Shown: positions 21,238 to 32,190 of the stretch, one piece after another | Numbering within the stretch: the stretch's first letter is position 1 | How the letters are laid out: every line of letters starts with the position of its first letter | NCBI GenBank assembly: GCA_040285825.1 | Contig: JAUPSS010000001.1 | Span: 1,612,001-1,676,000, forward strand | Length of the DNA stretch: 64,000 nucleotides | From: Eukaryota sp. TZLM1-RC | Taxonomy: Eukaryota > Metamonada: BaSk clade | Direction: 5' to 3' | Position numbers and translations under genes: made by a program | The notes under the pieces: model-generated | Databases searched by the model: none | Told to the model about the DNA's origin: nothing | Seen by the model: only the letters and a program-made list of their open reading frames with translations

Positions 21238-24200
21238 TCTAAAAAATGTTCGATTTGTGGTATCAGTGGTCATAATTCGAGAACGTGCCCTGAGAAACAA
21301 AAAAGAGAATTTGAATTAAAATCTGCTCAACAAATTCTCAAATGTTCTGTTCCAGCTGTTGCCGTTGTGAAAGGTGCTGAAAATAATGTTTCTGACGATC
21401 AACAGTTAAATGCTTCTAGTGTTCCCTCTTCTTCCCCTTCTGAAAACAGTAATTTTTGTTGTCCATTTTGCAAAAAAGATGTTGCAGATTCACGAAATGG
21501 TCGAAAACTTCTGTTTTGTACGAATTGTAAAGCCGTTGATACCGTAAGACCCCCGATCCGGATCCCAGTAGAAATAAGTCCCGCCAGCACAATCCCCTTC
21601 TCAATGGAAATGAGAAATTTTACTTCTGAATTGAAAAATAATAAGTGGAATATTTCATCCTTCTGGAAATATTTTGCTAGAAAAAACAAAAATTGTTTTA
21701 AGAAAAAATTTGGAAATAGAAAAATTGTAAAATCAAAAATTTGCCGTAAATTGTGCTTACGTGGTCGTTATGGTGCCGCAAAGCAGTCTTTGTTTTCCTC
21801 TTCTTTGGCTGATGCAAACTGTGATACCCTTGAAAAACTTCAAAAGTTGCATCCTCAAGAAAATTTCAAGTGCAGCAAGCCTGAAGTGTGTCCTTTTTGG
21901 ATTGAAAATCCTATTACTGCAATTGAAGTTCTTAAAGCTATTCAGAAATTGCCAAAGGGGAAAGCAGCAGGCCCATCTGGAATTTCTTTTGATCTCTTAA
22001 AAATAGCATGTTCCAGTGCTCCCGAAATTGCTGATGATCTAGCCCACTATTTTCAACAATTGATTGTTTTGAAAATTAATCCTCCATTTGAATTACTCGC
22101 AGCACGTCTGATTGCTTTAGTAAAGCCTGGAAACGGAATCAAACCTGATGGAATACGCCCAATTGCTGTTGGTGAATCTCTTTCTCGTTTGCTAGCATCA
22201 ATTGTCTTCGATCGTGTCAAAGACAAAGCTTATACATTTTTGAATCCTCATCAATTTGGAATCAAAACAATTGATGGTGCTTCTGTTGCTGCTATTGCCT
22301 CTGATACCTTTTTTAATGCAGAGGAAAATAATTTTATTTTTAATCTCGACTTTAAAAATGCTTTTAATTCTGTAAAGCGAGAAGCAATTTTTGAAGTTAT
22401 TAAATCTGATTTTCCTGAGCTATCGAGTTTTTTCTACCATTTTTATGGGAAAGAATCAGATTTAATTTTTAATTCATTTGGTCTTAAATCATCTTCTGGT
22501 GTGAAGCAAGGTGATCCTTTAGGTCCATTATTGTTTTGTTTAGCTATTCACAAAACTTTAAATATCATTAAGCAAAAATACCCTTCCATAAAAATAGTTG
22601 CTTATATGGATGATATATCCTTGATTGGTTCATTTGATTTACTAGAATTGGTTGCTCAAGAAATTGCCGATTCATATGAAAATATTGGGCTTCATCTTAA
22701 TGCCAGCAAATGCCTTCTGATTGGCTCTTCTGCTCAAGACCTCGTGATAAACGATTCTATTGTCCCTTTTACTAATTATAGTAGTGATGCTTTTAAGTTC
22801 CTTGGTTGTTGGTTAGGAAATGTGCCTCAAATTCAGAATGAATTGCAAGTTATTTTGGAAAAAATGAAAATTGAACTTGATTCAATTTCTTCTTTAGATA
22901 TAGAAAAGCATATTAAATTTTTTTATGCTTAAAATTTGCTACACTGGGAGAATAACCCACATTTTGAGATCTTGTGCTCCTTCCATAGCATTAGATTTTT
23001 GTCGTTCTTTTAATTCATTGAGAACAGAATTTTTTGCTGATTTATTGGATGTAGAACCAGGAATGTTGAAAAGCCATTTATTTTCTTCAGCAAATTTGGG
23101 GGTATTGGATTTACTAAATCTTCAATTTTGTGTCAATCAGCATTCTTGGGTGGTGGCAAAATTTTATTTATGAATTTTCTCGTAGATTTCCTGATGATTC
23201 TCATCTGTTAGTCCCCAATTGTAGTCCCTATTTGTATGAGTTATCTTGTGAACTTGAAAAATTACCGCCACAAATTTGGACCAAATGCTTTCCTCAATCA
23301 ATTCAAGAAATTCCAAACCGATTTCTATTTAATTTACAGTTTTGCTGTAAAAAGCTTCAACAAAAATTGTCAAAGATTTTTGAAAGCTTGGATTTTGATG
23401 TTAGACTTGGCTTGGCCAAGAAAAAGAATCCCGCTTTTGCAAATCTTTTACAAGATATGTGTGACAGTACTTCTTCTGCCTTAGTAACAACAATTCCACA
23501 AGTATATGGTACTCTCTTATCCGATTCTGCTTGGACTCTGAATATGAGATTTCGTTCCTTTATCTGGCCTGATAATTTACCTCATAATTTAATTTGTAAA
23601 TGTTCTCGAGAAATTACAACTACTCATTTGTTAAATTGTAAACATTTTATTACTTTTAGAAGCAAGGTTCATGATGCTGTAAGAGACCAGTTATATTGTA
23701 TGTGTAAATCTCATAGAATTGAATCCTTCTTGGAACCTTTGTTGTCAAATCTGTTTGATGCTGAAAATGATTTTCATAAGAATAATAGAGGTGATGTCAT
23801 ATTACCTGGATTAGATGGAAGCTTCATTTTATTGGATGTAATGTCTGTTGATCCTTGTAATGCCTCAAATGAAAGGCTTGTTAATTCTGAAATTCATAAT
23901 CCCCTTTCAAATGCTGAAAATTTTAAATTCAAAAAATACAATGAACCTTTGTCCAAATTGGCCAGTCTACAGCATGCAAAATACAATTTGTATCCATTTG
24001 TATTTTCCCTATTTGGTTCACTTGCACCAACTGCTTTACGTTTTTGGATGATTTTGAAATGATTGTAAAGAGAAGAACTGGCAGAAATTTCAACAGATTG
24101 TTTTGGCAAAATAGAATTGTGTTTTCTATTTTTAAGGGGATGTTGAAGATGGTTTCTGATGCTTTGCTTTCTCTTGGATCTCACTATGAGAGAGTTGCAT

Positions 24201-24285
24201 CTAGTGTTTTTGTTTTGGGAGAGATGGATTTTTTAGATGTTGATTTATAGGTTTAGAATAAAATTAAATTTTAAAAAAAAAAAAA
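21238..24285 (+). mobile_element. Family A copy inserted into another A copy, 10-bp duplication
   Basis: Starts at CTAAAAAATGTTCG (the CCHC knuckle) and ends in an A-run. AATTTGAGGC occurs at 21,228-21,237 and 24,286-24,295 on either side. The main frame runs 21,367-22,932 (zinc motif, whole RT with AYMDDIS near 22,605). Extra or missing bases at about 22,923, 23,097 and 24,043 split the rest. Apart from these slips it is the most complete A coding region in the window, missing only the N-terminal 115 or so residues. Confidence 0.92.
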
Positions 24286-24410
24286 AATTTGAGGCACATT
24301 TCCTAACCAACAACCAAGGAACTTAAAAGCATCACTACCATAATTAGTAAAAGGGACAATAGAATCGTTTATCACGAGGTCTTGAGCAGAAGAGCCAATC
24401 AGAAGGCATT
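24286..24410 (-). mobile_element. Family A copy split by insertion, right part
   Basis: Continues the antisense A element from the duplicated AATTTGAGGC towards its own 5' side (GNVPQIQNE back to SKCLLIGSSAQ). Ends near 24,410 at a junction with fragment G. Confidence 0.85.
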
Positions 24411-24680
24411 TTGCCTTTGTGTGATGCCCCTGAAATTACGCCTGAAAAAGTGCAAAAAAGAAGATATACCTGTTCCAATTGTGGCAAGGTTGGTCATAAC
24501 ATTAGAAAATGTCCTGATATTATTACCGAAAAAATGAGACTGAAAACCAATATTTCTATTGTTAATAGTTTGCAAACGCCATCCGAACTAAATCTTCCTC
24601 CTGTTCCCAATGTTTCTGCTGATGATGTTAATTATGATTTAAATATTGATCAAACTCATTTACCAAAAACTGTTGCTCCT
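24411..24680 (+). mobile_element. Family G: N-terminal CCHC-knuckle fragment of a related element
   Basis: Open frame with CSNCGKVGHNIRKC, a CCHC zinc knuckle of the same kind and position as in A and B but different in sequence. It may be the missing N-terminus of family C, D or E, whose 5' ends are not seen in the window. The frame runs by chance into antisense B sequence at GATCAACAG (24,681). Confidence 0.65.
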
Positions 24681-25068
24681 GATCAACAGACATTAAATAA
24701 GCCAAAAATTGGGTACGTATTTTGTTAAATTGTCTACAAAAATTGTAAGTTAGGGATGGAGGTAATGATCGCAGTAAATGAGTAGTTTTTCCAGCATAAC
24801 AAATTTTCAAAAGAAAAAACTTAAGATGTTTTTCCAATTCAAGAGTTTTTATGACTTCTAGCTCTTTTTTAATTGAATTTTAAATAATTTTCAAGGCTGT
24901 CAAGTGTCTTTTCGGCGGAACCTAAATAGCAACCCAGAAAGCAGAAACTAGTTGAAGTATAATCAATATATGGAACTTCGAGGGAATTAATTATTAACTT
25001 AACATTTTTCCTAGAAATACAAAAACATTTTTGAACATTCAAATCAAGACCTATGGATTGGTATAATG
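24681..25068 (-). mobile_element. Family B internal fragment
   Basis: Antisense counterpart of 18,547-18,937. Adjacent to a D 3' end and a longer B copy, giving the same B-D-B order as at 17-19 kb but inverted. Confidence 0.82.
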
Positions 25069-25346
25069 TTTTTTTTAGGATAAATTTATTTTCAACGCTA
25101 ACAAAACATTAAACAGAAAACTAGAACTCAATATCCTCAATACACGCATCAACATCATCAAATCTTTTAAGCGCGCGATTTTCATACTGTATTCCTAATT
25201 GTAACAGTGCTTTGGTCAACATTTCTGGAATTGCTTTAAGAATACTGAAAACAATTCTATTGTGCCAGAAATTGAAGTTCAATTCTTTTCCTGCTCTTTC
25301 TTTTATTAAACTTCTGAAACCTTCAAGAAATTTAATGCCAGATATT
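25069..25346 (-). mobile_element. Family D 3' end, inverted
   Basis: Same 280-bp D segment as at 18,263 and 56,771, with the same two junctions. Confidence 0.82.
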
Positions 25347-27978
25347 TTTTTTAAAAAAATTTTAATTTATTTTCAAAACCACAGTCTAAAAGTCAATATC
25401 TTCAAAACAAGCTTCCACACCATCAAACCTTACAGCAGCAATGTTTTCATAATGTGCACTGACAGACATTAAAGCTTTCGAAATCATTTTAGGAATTGAT
25501 TTGAAAATAGTAAAAACAATACGATTTAGCCACAAGCGACGATCAAAACGCTTATTCATTCTTTTTTTCACAAGATTTTCAAAATCATCAATAAAATTCA
25601 AAGCAGTTTTTCCAAGACGACCATACAACGATATAGCAAATGGGCAAATTTGGTAATCTACATGGCGAACATGTTTCAATTCTTTAAAGGATTTGCATAC
25701 TTTTTCCGTTTGTACAATTCGGAGTCATCAAGGGGGGATACTTCGGATTGAGCATTTTTCAAGGCATTTTTCTTGCAAACATCCACTGTTACGACATCAA
25801 CAACATTCATGACATCATCAAACGAGGGCACAACAACATCAGCACGTCGTTTTCCATATTCTGAATCTCTTACGCTTTCATTTATATCAAGAGACCTCAA
25901 CAAAGGTTCTACAAAGGATTCAATATGATAGGAATTACACATTGCATGGATTTGATCTCTAACTGCATCATGCAACGTAGAACGATAGGAAATATATCTA
26001 TTACAATTAAATAAATGTGATAATGTCAAACCAGCTCCACATTTACAAAACAAATCATTGGGCAAATTACAAGGCCATAAATAACAACGCATTCTCATAG
26101 CAGTGGTCCATTGGTCGTCATTCAAAAATAGACCATAAACCTGGGGAATTTGATTTATCAAAACTGCAGATGAACTGTCCTTCAAATCAATCAAAAAATT
26201 GGCAAAAACAGGATTATCTTTCTTAGCCGTGCTAAGTCGAACAATAAAATCCTTGTTTTCAAAATTTTTCAAAAGATGTCGTTGGAGCTTTTTCAACGCA
26301 AATTTTAATGAATATAAACTTCTGTCTGGAATTTCTTGAATGGATATGGGGAAACATGATTGCCATAAGTCGGGAGATAAACTGGATATTTCTTCTCTTA
26401 AGTTATCCAGGAATAGGCTATTTGTATTTTCAAGAAGATTTTCGGCAAAGGATATCTTCTAGAGAATTCAAATACAAAATTTTTCCACCACCAATAAATG
26501 CAGCTTTGGTCAAATATTTTGATGAATTGAATCCAACACCACCAAGTTGAACATCAGAAAAAATATGATTTTTCAAAATTGATGGATCAACAGACATTAA
26601 ATAAGCCAAAAATTGGGTACGTATTTTGTTAAATTGTCTACAAAAATTGTAAGTTAGGGATGGAGGTAATGATCGCAGTAAATGAGTAATTTTTCCAGCA
26701 TAACAAATTTTCAAAAGAAAAAACTTAAGATGTTTTTCCAATTCAAGAGTTTTTATGACTTCTAGCTCTTTTTTAATTGAATTTAAATAATTTTCAAGGC
26801 TGTCAAGTGTCTTTTCGGCGGAACCTAAATAGCAAACCAGAAAGCAGAAACTAGTTGAAGTATAATCAATATATGGAACTTCGAGGGAATTAATTATTAA
26901 CTTAACATTTTTTCTAGAAATAAAAAAACATTTTTGAACATTCAAGTCAAGACCTATGGATTGGTATAATGTAGCAGCTTCATTAGCAACCCTATTAATT
27001 GTACTTTCTGGACCAATGCAAGAAATGTCATCCATGTAAGCTACCACTTGAAGGTCAGAATTTTTCTTCTTTTAATTTTTTTCAAAATTGGGTGAATTGC
27101 AAGACAAAAAAAGAAAGGACCTAAAGGGTCTCCTTGTTTAACTCCTGATAAAGAATCCAGATTAAAAGAATTAAAAATTAAATCAGATGAATTACCATAA
27201 AACCTATAAAAAAAGGTTTCAAGTTCAGGAAAATTTGATTTGATTTCTTTCCAAATTGAATCTCTTTTCACTGAATTGAAAGCATTTTTGAAATCAAGAT
27301 TAAAAATGCAACTATTTTCGTGACAATTGAAAAACAGATCAGATGTCAAAGCTGCAACTGAAGCTCCATCTATGGTTTTGATTCCATATTGGAATGGAGA
27401 AAAGTATTCTTTAGCTTTTGTTGAAACTCGATTAAAAATTACTGAAGACATCAGGCGATAAATGGCTTCACCAATGGCAATTGGGCGAACTTTTCCATTA
27501 GGTTTAGTTAAAGCCACTAACCGTGATGCACTTAATTCTTTTGGTGGAACAATTTTCATTGTCAAAACATCTTGAAAAAAGGAACATAAATCTTTAATAA
27601 TAAAGGAATTTTGGCGGCACACAGATTTCAGCATATCAAAAGTAATTCCAGATGGACCTGGAGCTTCTCCAGATGGAAGACGGAAAATGGCAGTTTCAAC
27701 TTCTTCTTCAGAAAGTGGATTTTGTTTCCAAAATTGTGAAGCAGATGGTTTATCCAAATTAAGAAATTCAGCTGGATGCAGATCCACTAATTGATTTACA
27801 GTTTCATCAGTCACAGGAGCAAGATCAGATGAGAAGAGAGCGTTTTTCCCTGAACCATATCTCCCACGTAGCAAAAGTTTTCGTACAGTCTTATTCTTGG
27901 GTTGTTTCTTTGGAGTGAAAACCTTTTGGGGACGAGAACCTGATTTTTGTTCAAGGAAGAATTTCCAAATAGAAAATA
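25347..27978 (-). mobile_element. Family B copy interrupted by an A insertion, main part
   Basis: Antisense B from its 3' end up to the RT linker. Endonuclease and knuckle frame 26,296-25,676 and C-terminal frame 25,679-25,386; RT frames 27,874-27,041 and 27,047-26,430 with SGVKQGDPLGP and AYMDDIS (near 27,030). Single-base slips at about 25,685, 26,453 and 27,062 separate them. Continues at 29,513 beyond the A insertion. Confidence 0.88.
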
Positions 27979-29512
27979 AACGATTCTATTGTCCCTTTTA
28001 CTAATTATAGTAGTGATGCTTTTAAGTTCCTTGGTTGTTGGTTAGGAAATGTGCCTCAAATTCAGAATGAATTGCAAGTTATTTTGGAAAAAATGAAAAT
28101 TGAACTTGATTCAATTTCTTCTTTAGATATAGAAAAGCATATTAAATTTTTTATGCTTAAAATTTGCTACACTGGGAGAATAACCCACATTTTGAGATCT
28201 TGTGCTCCTTCCATAGCATTAGATTTCTGTCGTTCTTTTAATTCATTGAGAACAGAATTTTTTGCTGATTTATTGGATGTAGAACCAGGAATGTTGAAAA
28301 GCCATTTATTTTCTTCAGCAAATTTGGGGGGTATTGGATTTACTAAATCTTCAATTTTGTGTCAATCAGCATTCTTGGGTGGTGGCAAAAATTTTATTTA
28401 TGAATTTTCTCGTAGATTTCCTGATGATTCTCATCTGTTAGTCCCCAATTGTAGTCCCTATTTGTATGAGTTATCTTGTGAACTTGAAAAATTACCGCCA
28501 CAAATTTGGACCAAATGTTTTCCTCAATCAATTCAAGAAATTCCAAACCGATCTCTATTTAATTTACAGTTTTGCTGTAAAAAGCTTCAACAAAAATTGT
28601 CAAAGATTTTTGAAAGCTTGGATTTTGATGTTAGACTTGGCTTGGCCAAGAAAAAGAATCCCGCTTTTGCAAATCTTTTTACAAGATATGTGTGACAGTA
28701 CTTCTTCTGCCTTAGTAACAACAATTCCACAAGTTTATGGTACTCTCTTATCCGATTCTGCTTGGACTCTGAATATGAGATTTCGTTCCTTTATCTGGCC
28801 TGATAATTTACCTCATAATTTAATTTGTAAATGTTCTCGAGAAATTACAACTACTCATTTGTTAAATTGTAAACATTTTATTACTTTTAGAAGCAAGGTT
28901 CATGATGCTGTAAGAGACCAGTTATATTGTATGTGTAAATCTCATAGAATTGAATCCTTCTTGGAACCTTTGTTGTCAAATCTGTTTGATGCTGAAAATG
29001 ATTTTCATAAGAATAATAGAGGTGATGTCATATTACCTGGATTAGATGGAAGCTTTATTTTATTGGATGTAATGTCTGTTGATCCTTGTAATGCCTCAAA
29101 TGAAAGGCTTGTTAATTCTGAAATTCATAATCCCCTTTCAAATGCTGAAAATTTTAAATTCAAAAAATACAATGAACCTTTGTCCAAATTGGCCAGTCTA
29201 CAGCATGCAAAAATACAATTTGTATCCATTTGTATTTTCCCTTTTTGGTTCACTTGCACCAACTGCTTTTACGTTTTTTGGATGATTTTGAAATGATTGT
29301 AAAGAGAAGAACTGGCAGAAATTTCAACAGATTGTTTTGGCAAAATAGAATTGTGTTTTCTATTTTTAAGGGGATGTTGAAGATGGTTTCTGATGCTTTG
29401 CTTTCTCTTGGATCTCACTATGAGAGAGTTGCATCTAGTGTTTTTGTTTTGGGAGAGATGGATTTTTTAGATGTTGATTTATAGGTTTAGAATAAAATTA
29501 AATTTTAAAAAA
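27979..29512 (+). mobile_element. Family A insertion in B, 12-bp duplication
   Basis: 5'-truncated A element from AACGATTCTATTGTCCC to its A-tail. AAATAGAAAATA is present at 27,967-27,978 and 29,513-29,524. It encodes the thumb, knuckle and endonuclease. Frame slips are at T- or A-runs near 28,680, 29,213 and 29,274. The 5' junction recurs exactly at 58,618, showing that region was copied after this insertion. Confidence 0.92.
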
Positions 29513-29582
29513 AAATAGAAAATATATCACATTCTCCTTTTTTCAAAGCAAGACTGAATGTTCTAAACGCAACAGAAAAGGG
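29513..29582 (-). mobile_element. Family B copy, remainder after the A insertion
   Basis: Seventy bases of antisense B (KKGEWDIFSIW to FSVAFRTF region) continuing 27,978. Joins D sequence inside GGGAATGCCAG. Confidence 0.8.
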
Positions 29583-30088
29583 AATGCCAGATATTCCAAT
29601 GTTACCAAAAAGAGAAACAGCAAATGGAACCAACTGATACTTAACATGCTCAACACGTCCTAGCTGAGATAAGGGTTCATTGTACTTTTTGATTTTGCTC
29701 TTTTCAGCAAAGCAAAGTGGAGTTTCATCTCTTTTAGCAAAGTCAATTGCTGAGTCTTTACAAACATCAACAGTGACAACATCAACAACTTTAATAACAC
29801 CATCAGACGCAGGGGTAATTAAATCAGCACGGCGTTTCCCAAAAGTACTTTCATTTTCATTTTCAGATGACAACCTTCGCACAAGTGGTTCAACAAAAGC
29901 TTCAATGTGATGGCTTTAGCACATTGCGTATAGTTGGTCTCTAACAGCATCGTGAACAACTGAGCGATATGTAGTATTAAATTTGCAATTAAATAAATGA
30001 TTCAGATTAATGAGCTGACCACAACGACAAATCAAATCATTTGGCACACTACATGGCCACAGGAAACACCTCATCCTGAAGGCAGTAA
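29583..30088 (-). mobile_element. Family D fragment with endonuclease
   Basis: Encodes CRCGQLINLNHLFNC, then KRRADLITPASDGV..VDVVTVDV (endonuclease) and KYNEPLSQLGRVEHVKYQ. A stop replaces the Lys codon after YAMC (29,916-29,918). Its 5' end is fused in frame to B sequence near 30,089. Confidence 0.85.
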
Positions 30089-31260
30089 ATCCTGTAGCAG
30101 CTTCATTAGCAACCCTATTAATTGTACTTTCTGGACCAATACAAGAAATGTCATCCATGTAAGCTACCACTTGAAGGTCAGAATTTTCTTCTTTTAATTT
30201 TTTCAAAATTGGGTGAATTGCAAGACAAAAAAAGAAAGGACCTAAAGGGTCTCCTTGTTTAACTCCTGATAAAGAATCCAGATTAAAAGTATTAAAAATT
30301 AAATCAGATGAATTACCATAAAACCTATGAAAAAAGGTTTCCAAATTGAATCTCTTTTCACTGAATTGAAAGCATTTTTGAAATCAAGATTAAAAATGCA
30401 ACTATTTTCGTGACAATTGAAAAACAGATCAGATGTCAAAGCTGCAACTGAAGCTCCATCTATGGTTTTGATTCCATATTGGAATGGAGAAAAGTATTCT
30501 TTAGCTTTTGTTGAAACTCGATTAAAAATTATTGAAGACATCAGGCGATAAATGGCTTCACCTATGGCAATTGGGCGAACTTTTCCATTAGGTTTAGTTA
30601 AAGCCACTAACCGTGATGCACTTAATTCTTTGGGTGGAACAATTTTCATTGTCAAAACATCTTGAAAAAAAGAACAAAAATCTTTAATAATAAAGGAATT
30701 TTGGCGGCACACAGATTTCAGCATAGCAAAAGTAATTCCAGATGGACCTGGAGCTTTTCCAGAAGGAAGACGGAAAATGGCAGTTTCAACTTCTTTTTCA
30801 GAAAGTGGATTTTGTTTCCAAAATTGTGAAGCAGATGGTTTATCCAAATTAAGAAATTCAGCTGGATGCAGATCCACTAATTGATTTACAGTTTCATCAG
30901 TCACAGGAGCAAGATCAGATGAGAAAAGAGCGTTTTTCCCTGAACCATATCTCCCACGTAGCAAAAGTTTTCGTACAGTCTTATTCTTGGGTTGTTTCTT
31001 TGGAGTGAAAACCTTTTGGGGACGACAACCTGATTTTTGTTCAAGGAAGAACTTCCAAATAGAAAATATATCCCATTCTCCTTTTTTCAAAGCAAGACTG
31101 AATGTTCTAAACGCAACAGAAAAGGGAACGGAAGCCTTGGGACTGAGAACATTCGGAATCTTACATGGAGGCCGTAATGTATCAAGCGAGGAGCAAACAT
31201 GGCATACATATAAATTATTTTTTAAAATATATCTTTCAGCTTTTTCATTACAAATAGCAC
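30089..31260 (-). mobile_element. Family B fragment: RT region, with internal deletion
   Basis: Antisense B from NRVANEAAT (end of palm) to the zinc-motif region. A deletion of about 28 bp near 30,340 removes the EIKSNFPELE segment and splits the RT into two frames (30,344-29,916 and 31,090-30,299). The RT motifs GKAPGPSGITF, FNLDFKNAFNSVKR, SGVKQGDPLGP and AYMDDIS are all present. Confidence 0.87.
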
Positions 31261-31302
31261 AAAAAAATAAAAATAAATAAAATAAATAATAAATTAAAAT
31301 TA
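31261..31302. repeat. A/T-only low-complexity spacer
   Basis: Composed almost only of AAAT/AAATA units. It probably derives from slippage in an A-rich tail. Confidence 0.5.
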
Positions 31303-31363
31303 AATTTGATGCTGAAAATGATTTTCATAAGAATAATAGAGGTGATGTCATATTACCTGGATT
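31303..31363 (+). mobile_element. 61-bp internal piece of family A
   Basis: Identical by eye to the A stretch encoding FDAENDFHKNNRGDVILPGL. It has neither the 3' end nor the tail of the element, so it is not an ordinary insertion. Template jumping or repair patching is likelier. Confidence 0.8.
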
Positions 31364-32190
31364 ATTTTTTTTATAGGATAAATTTATTTTCAACGCTAAC
31401 AAAACATTAAACAAAAAACTAGAACTCAATATCCTCAATACACGCATCAACATCATCAAATCTTTTAAGCGCGCGATTTTCATACTCTATTCCTAATTGT
31501 AACAGTGCTTTGGTCAACATTTCTGGAATTGCTTTAAGAATACTGAAAATAATTCTATTGTGCCAGAAATTGAAGTTCAATTCTTTTCCTGCTCTTTATT
31601 TTATTAAACTTCTGAAACCTTCAAGAAATTTAATGCCAGATATTCCAATGTTACCAAAAAGAGAAACAGCAAATGGAACCAACTGATACTTAACATGCTC
31701 AACACGTCCTAGCTGAGATAAGGGTTCATTGTACTTTTTGATTTTGCTCTTTTCAGCAAAGCAAAGTGGAGTTTCATCTCTTTTAGCAAAGTCGATTGCT
31801 GAGTCTTTACAAACATCAACAGTGACAACATCAACAACTCTAATAACACCATCAGACGCAGGGGTAATTAAATCAGCACGGCGTTTCCCAAAAGTATTTT
31901 CATTTTCATTTTCAGATGACAACCTTCGCACAAGTGGTTCAACAAAAGCTTCAATGTGATGGCTTTTGCACATAGCGTATAGTTGGTCTCTAACAGCATC
32001 GTGAACAACTGAGCGATATGTAATATTAAATTTGCAATTAAATAAATGATTCAGATTAATGAGCTGACCACAACGACAAATCAAATCATTTGGCACACTA
32101 CATGGCCACAGGAAACACCTCATCCTGAAGGCAGTTGTCCATTGATGATCATTTAATAATAGACCATATACATTTGGAATCTGGGAAATA
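31364..32190 (-). mobile_element. Family D, longest copy
   Basis: Antisense D with the 3' UTR at the left (ATAAATTTATCC tail complement) and an open frame 32,123-31,596 through MRCFLWPCSVPNDLICRC, the RRADLITP endonuclease and IKFLEGFRSLIK. A stop near 31,603 separates the last 60 codons (to FDDVDACIEDIEF). 5'-truncated, so the D reverse transcriptase is not seen in this window. Confidence 0.87.

Noticed and set aside
31261-31302. Telomeric or microsatellite repeat
   Set aside because: Irregular A/T-only sequence of about 40 bp with no constant unit; more like an eroded tail.
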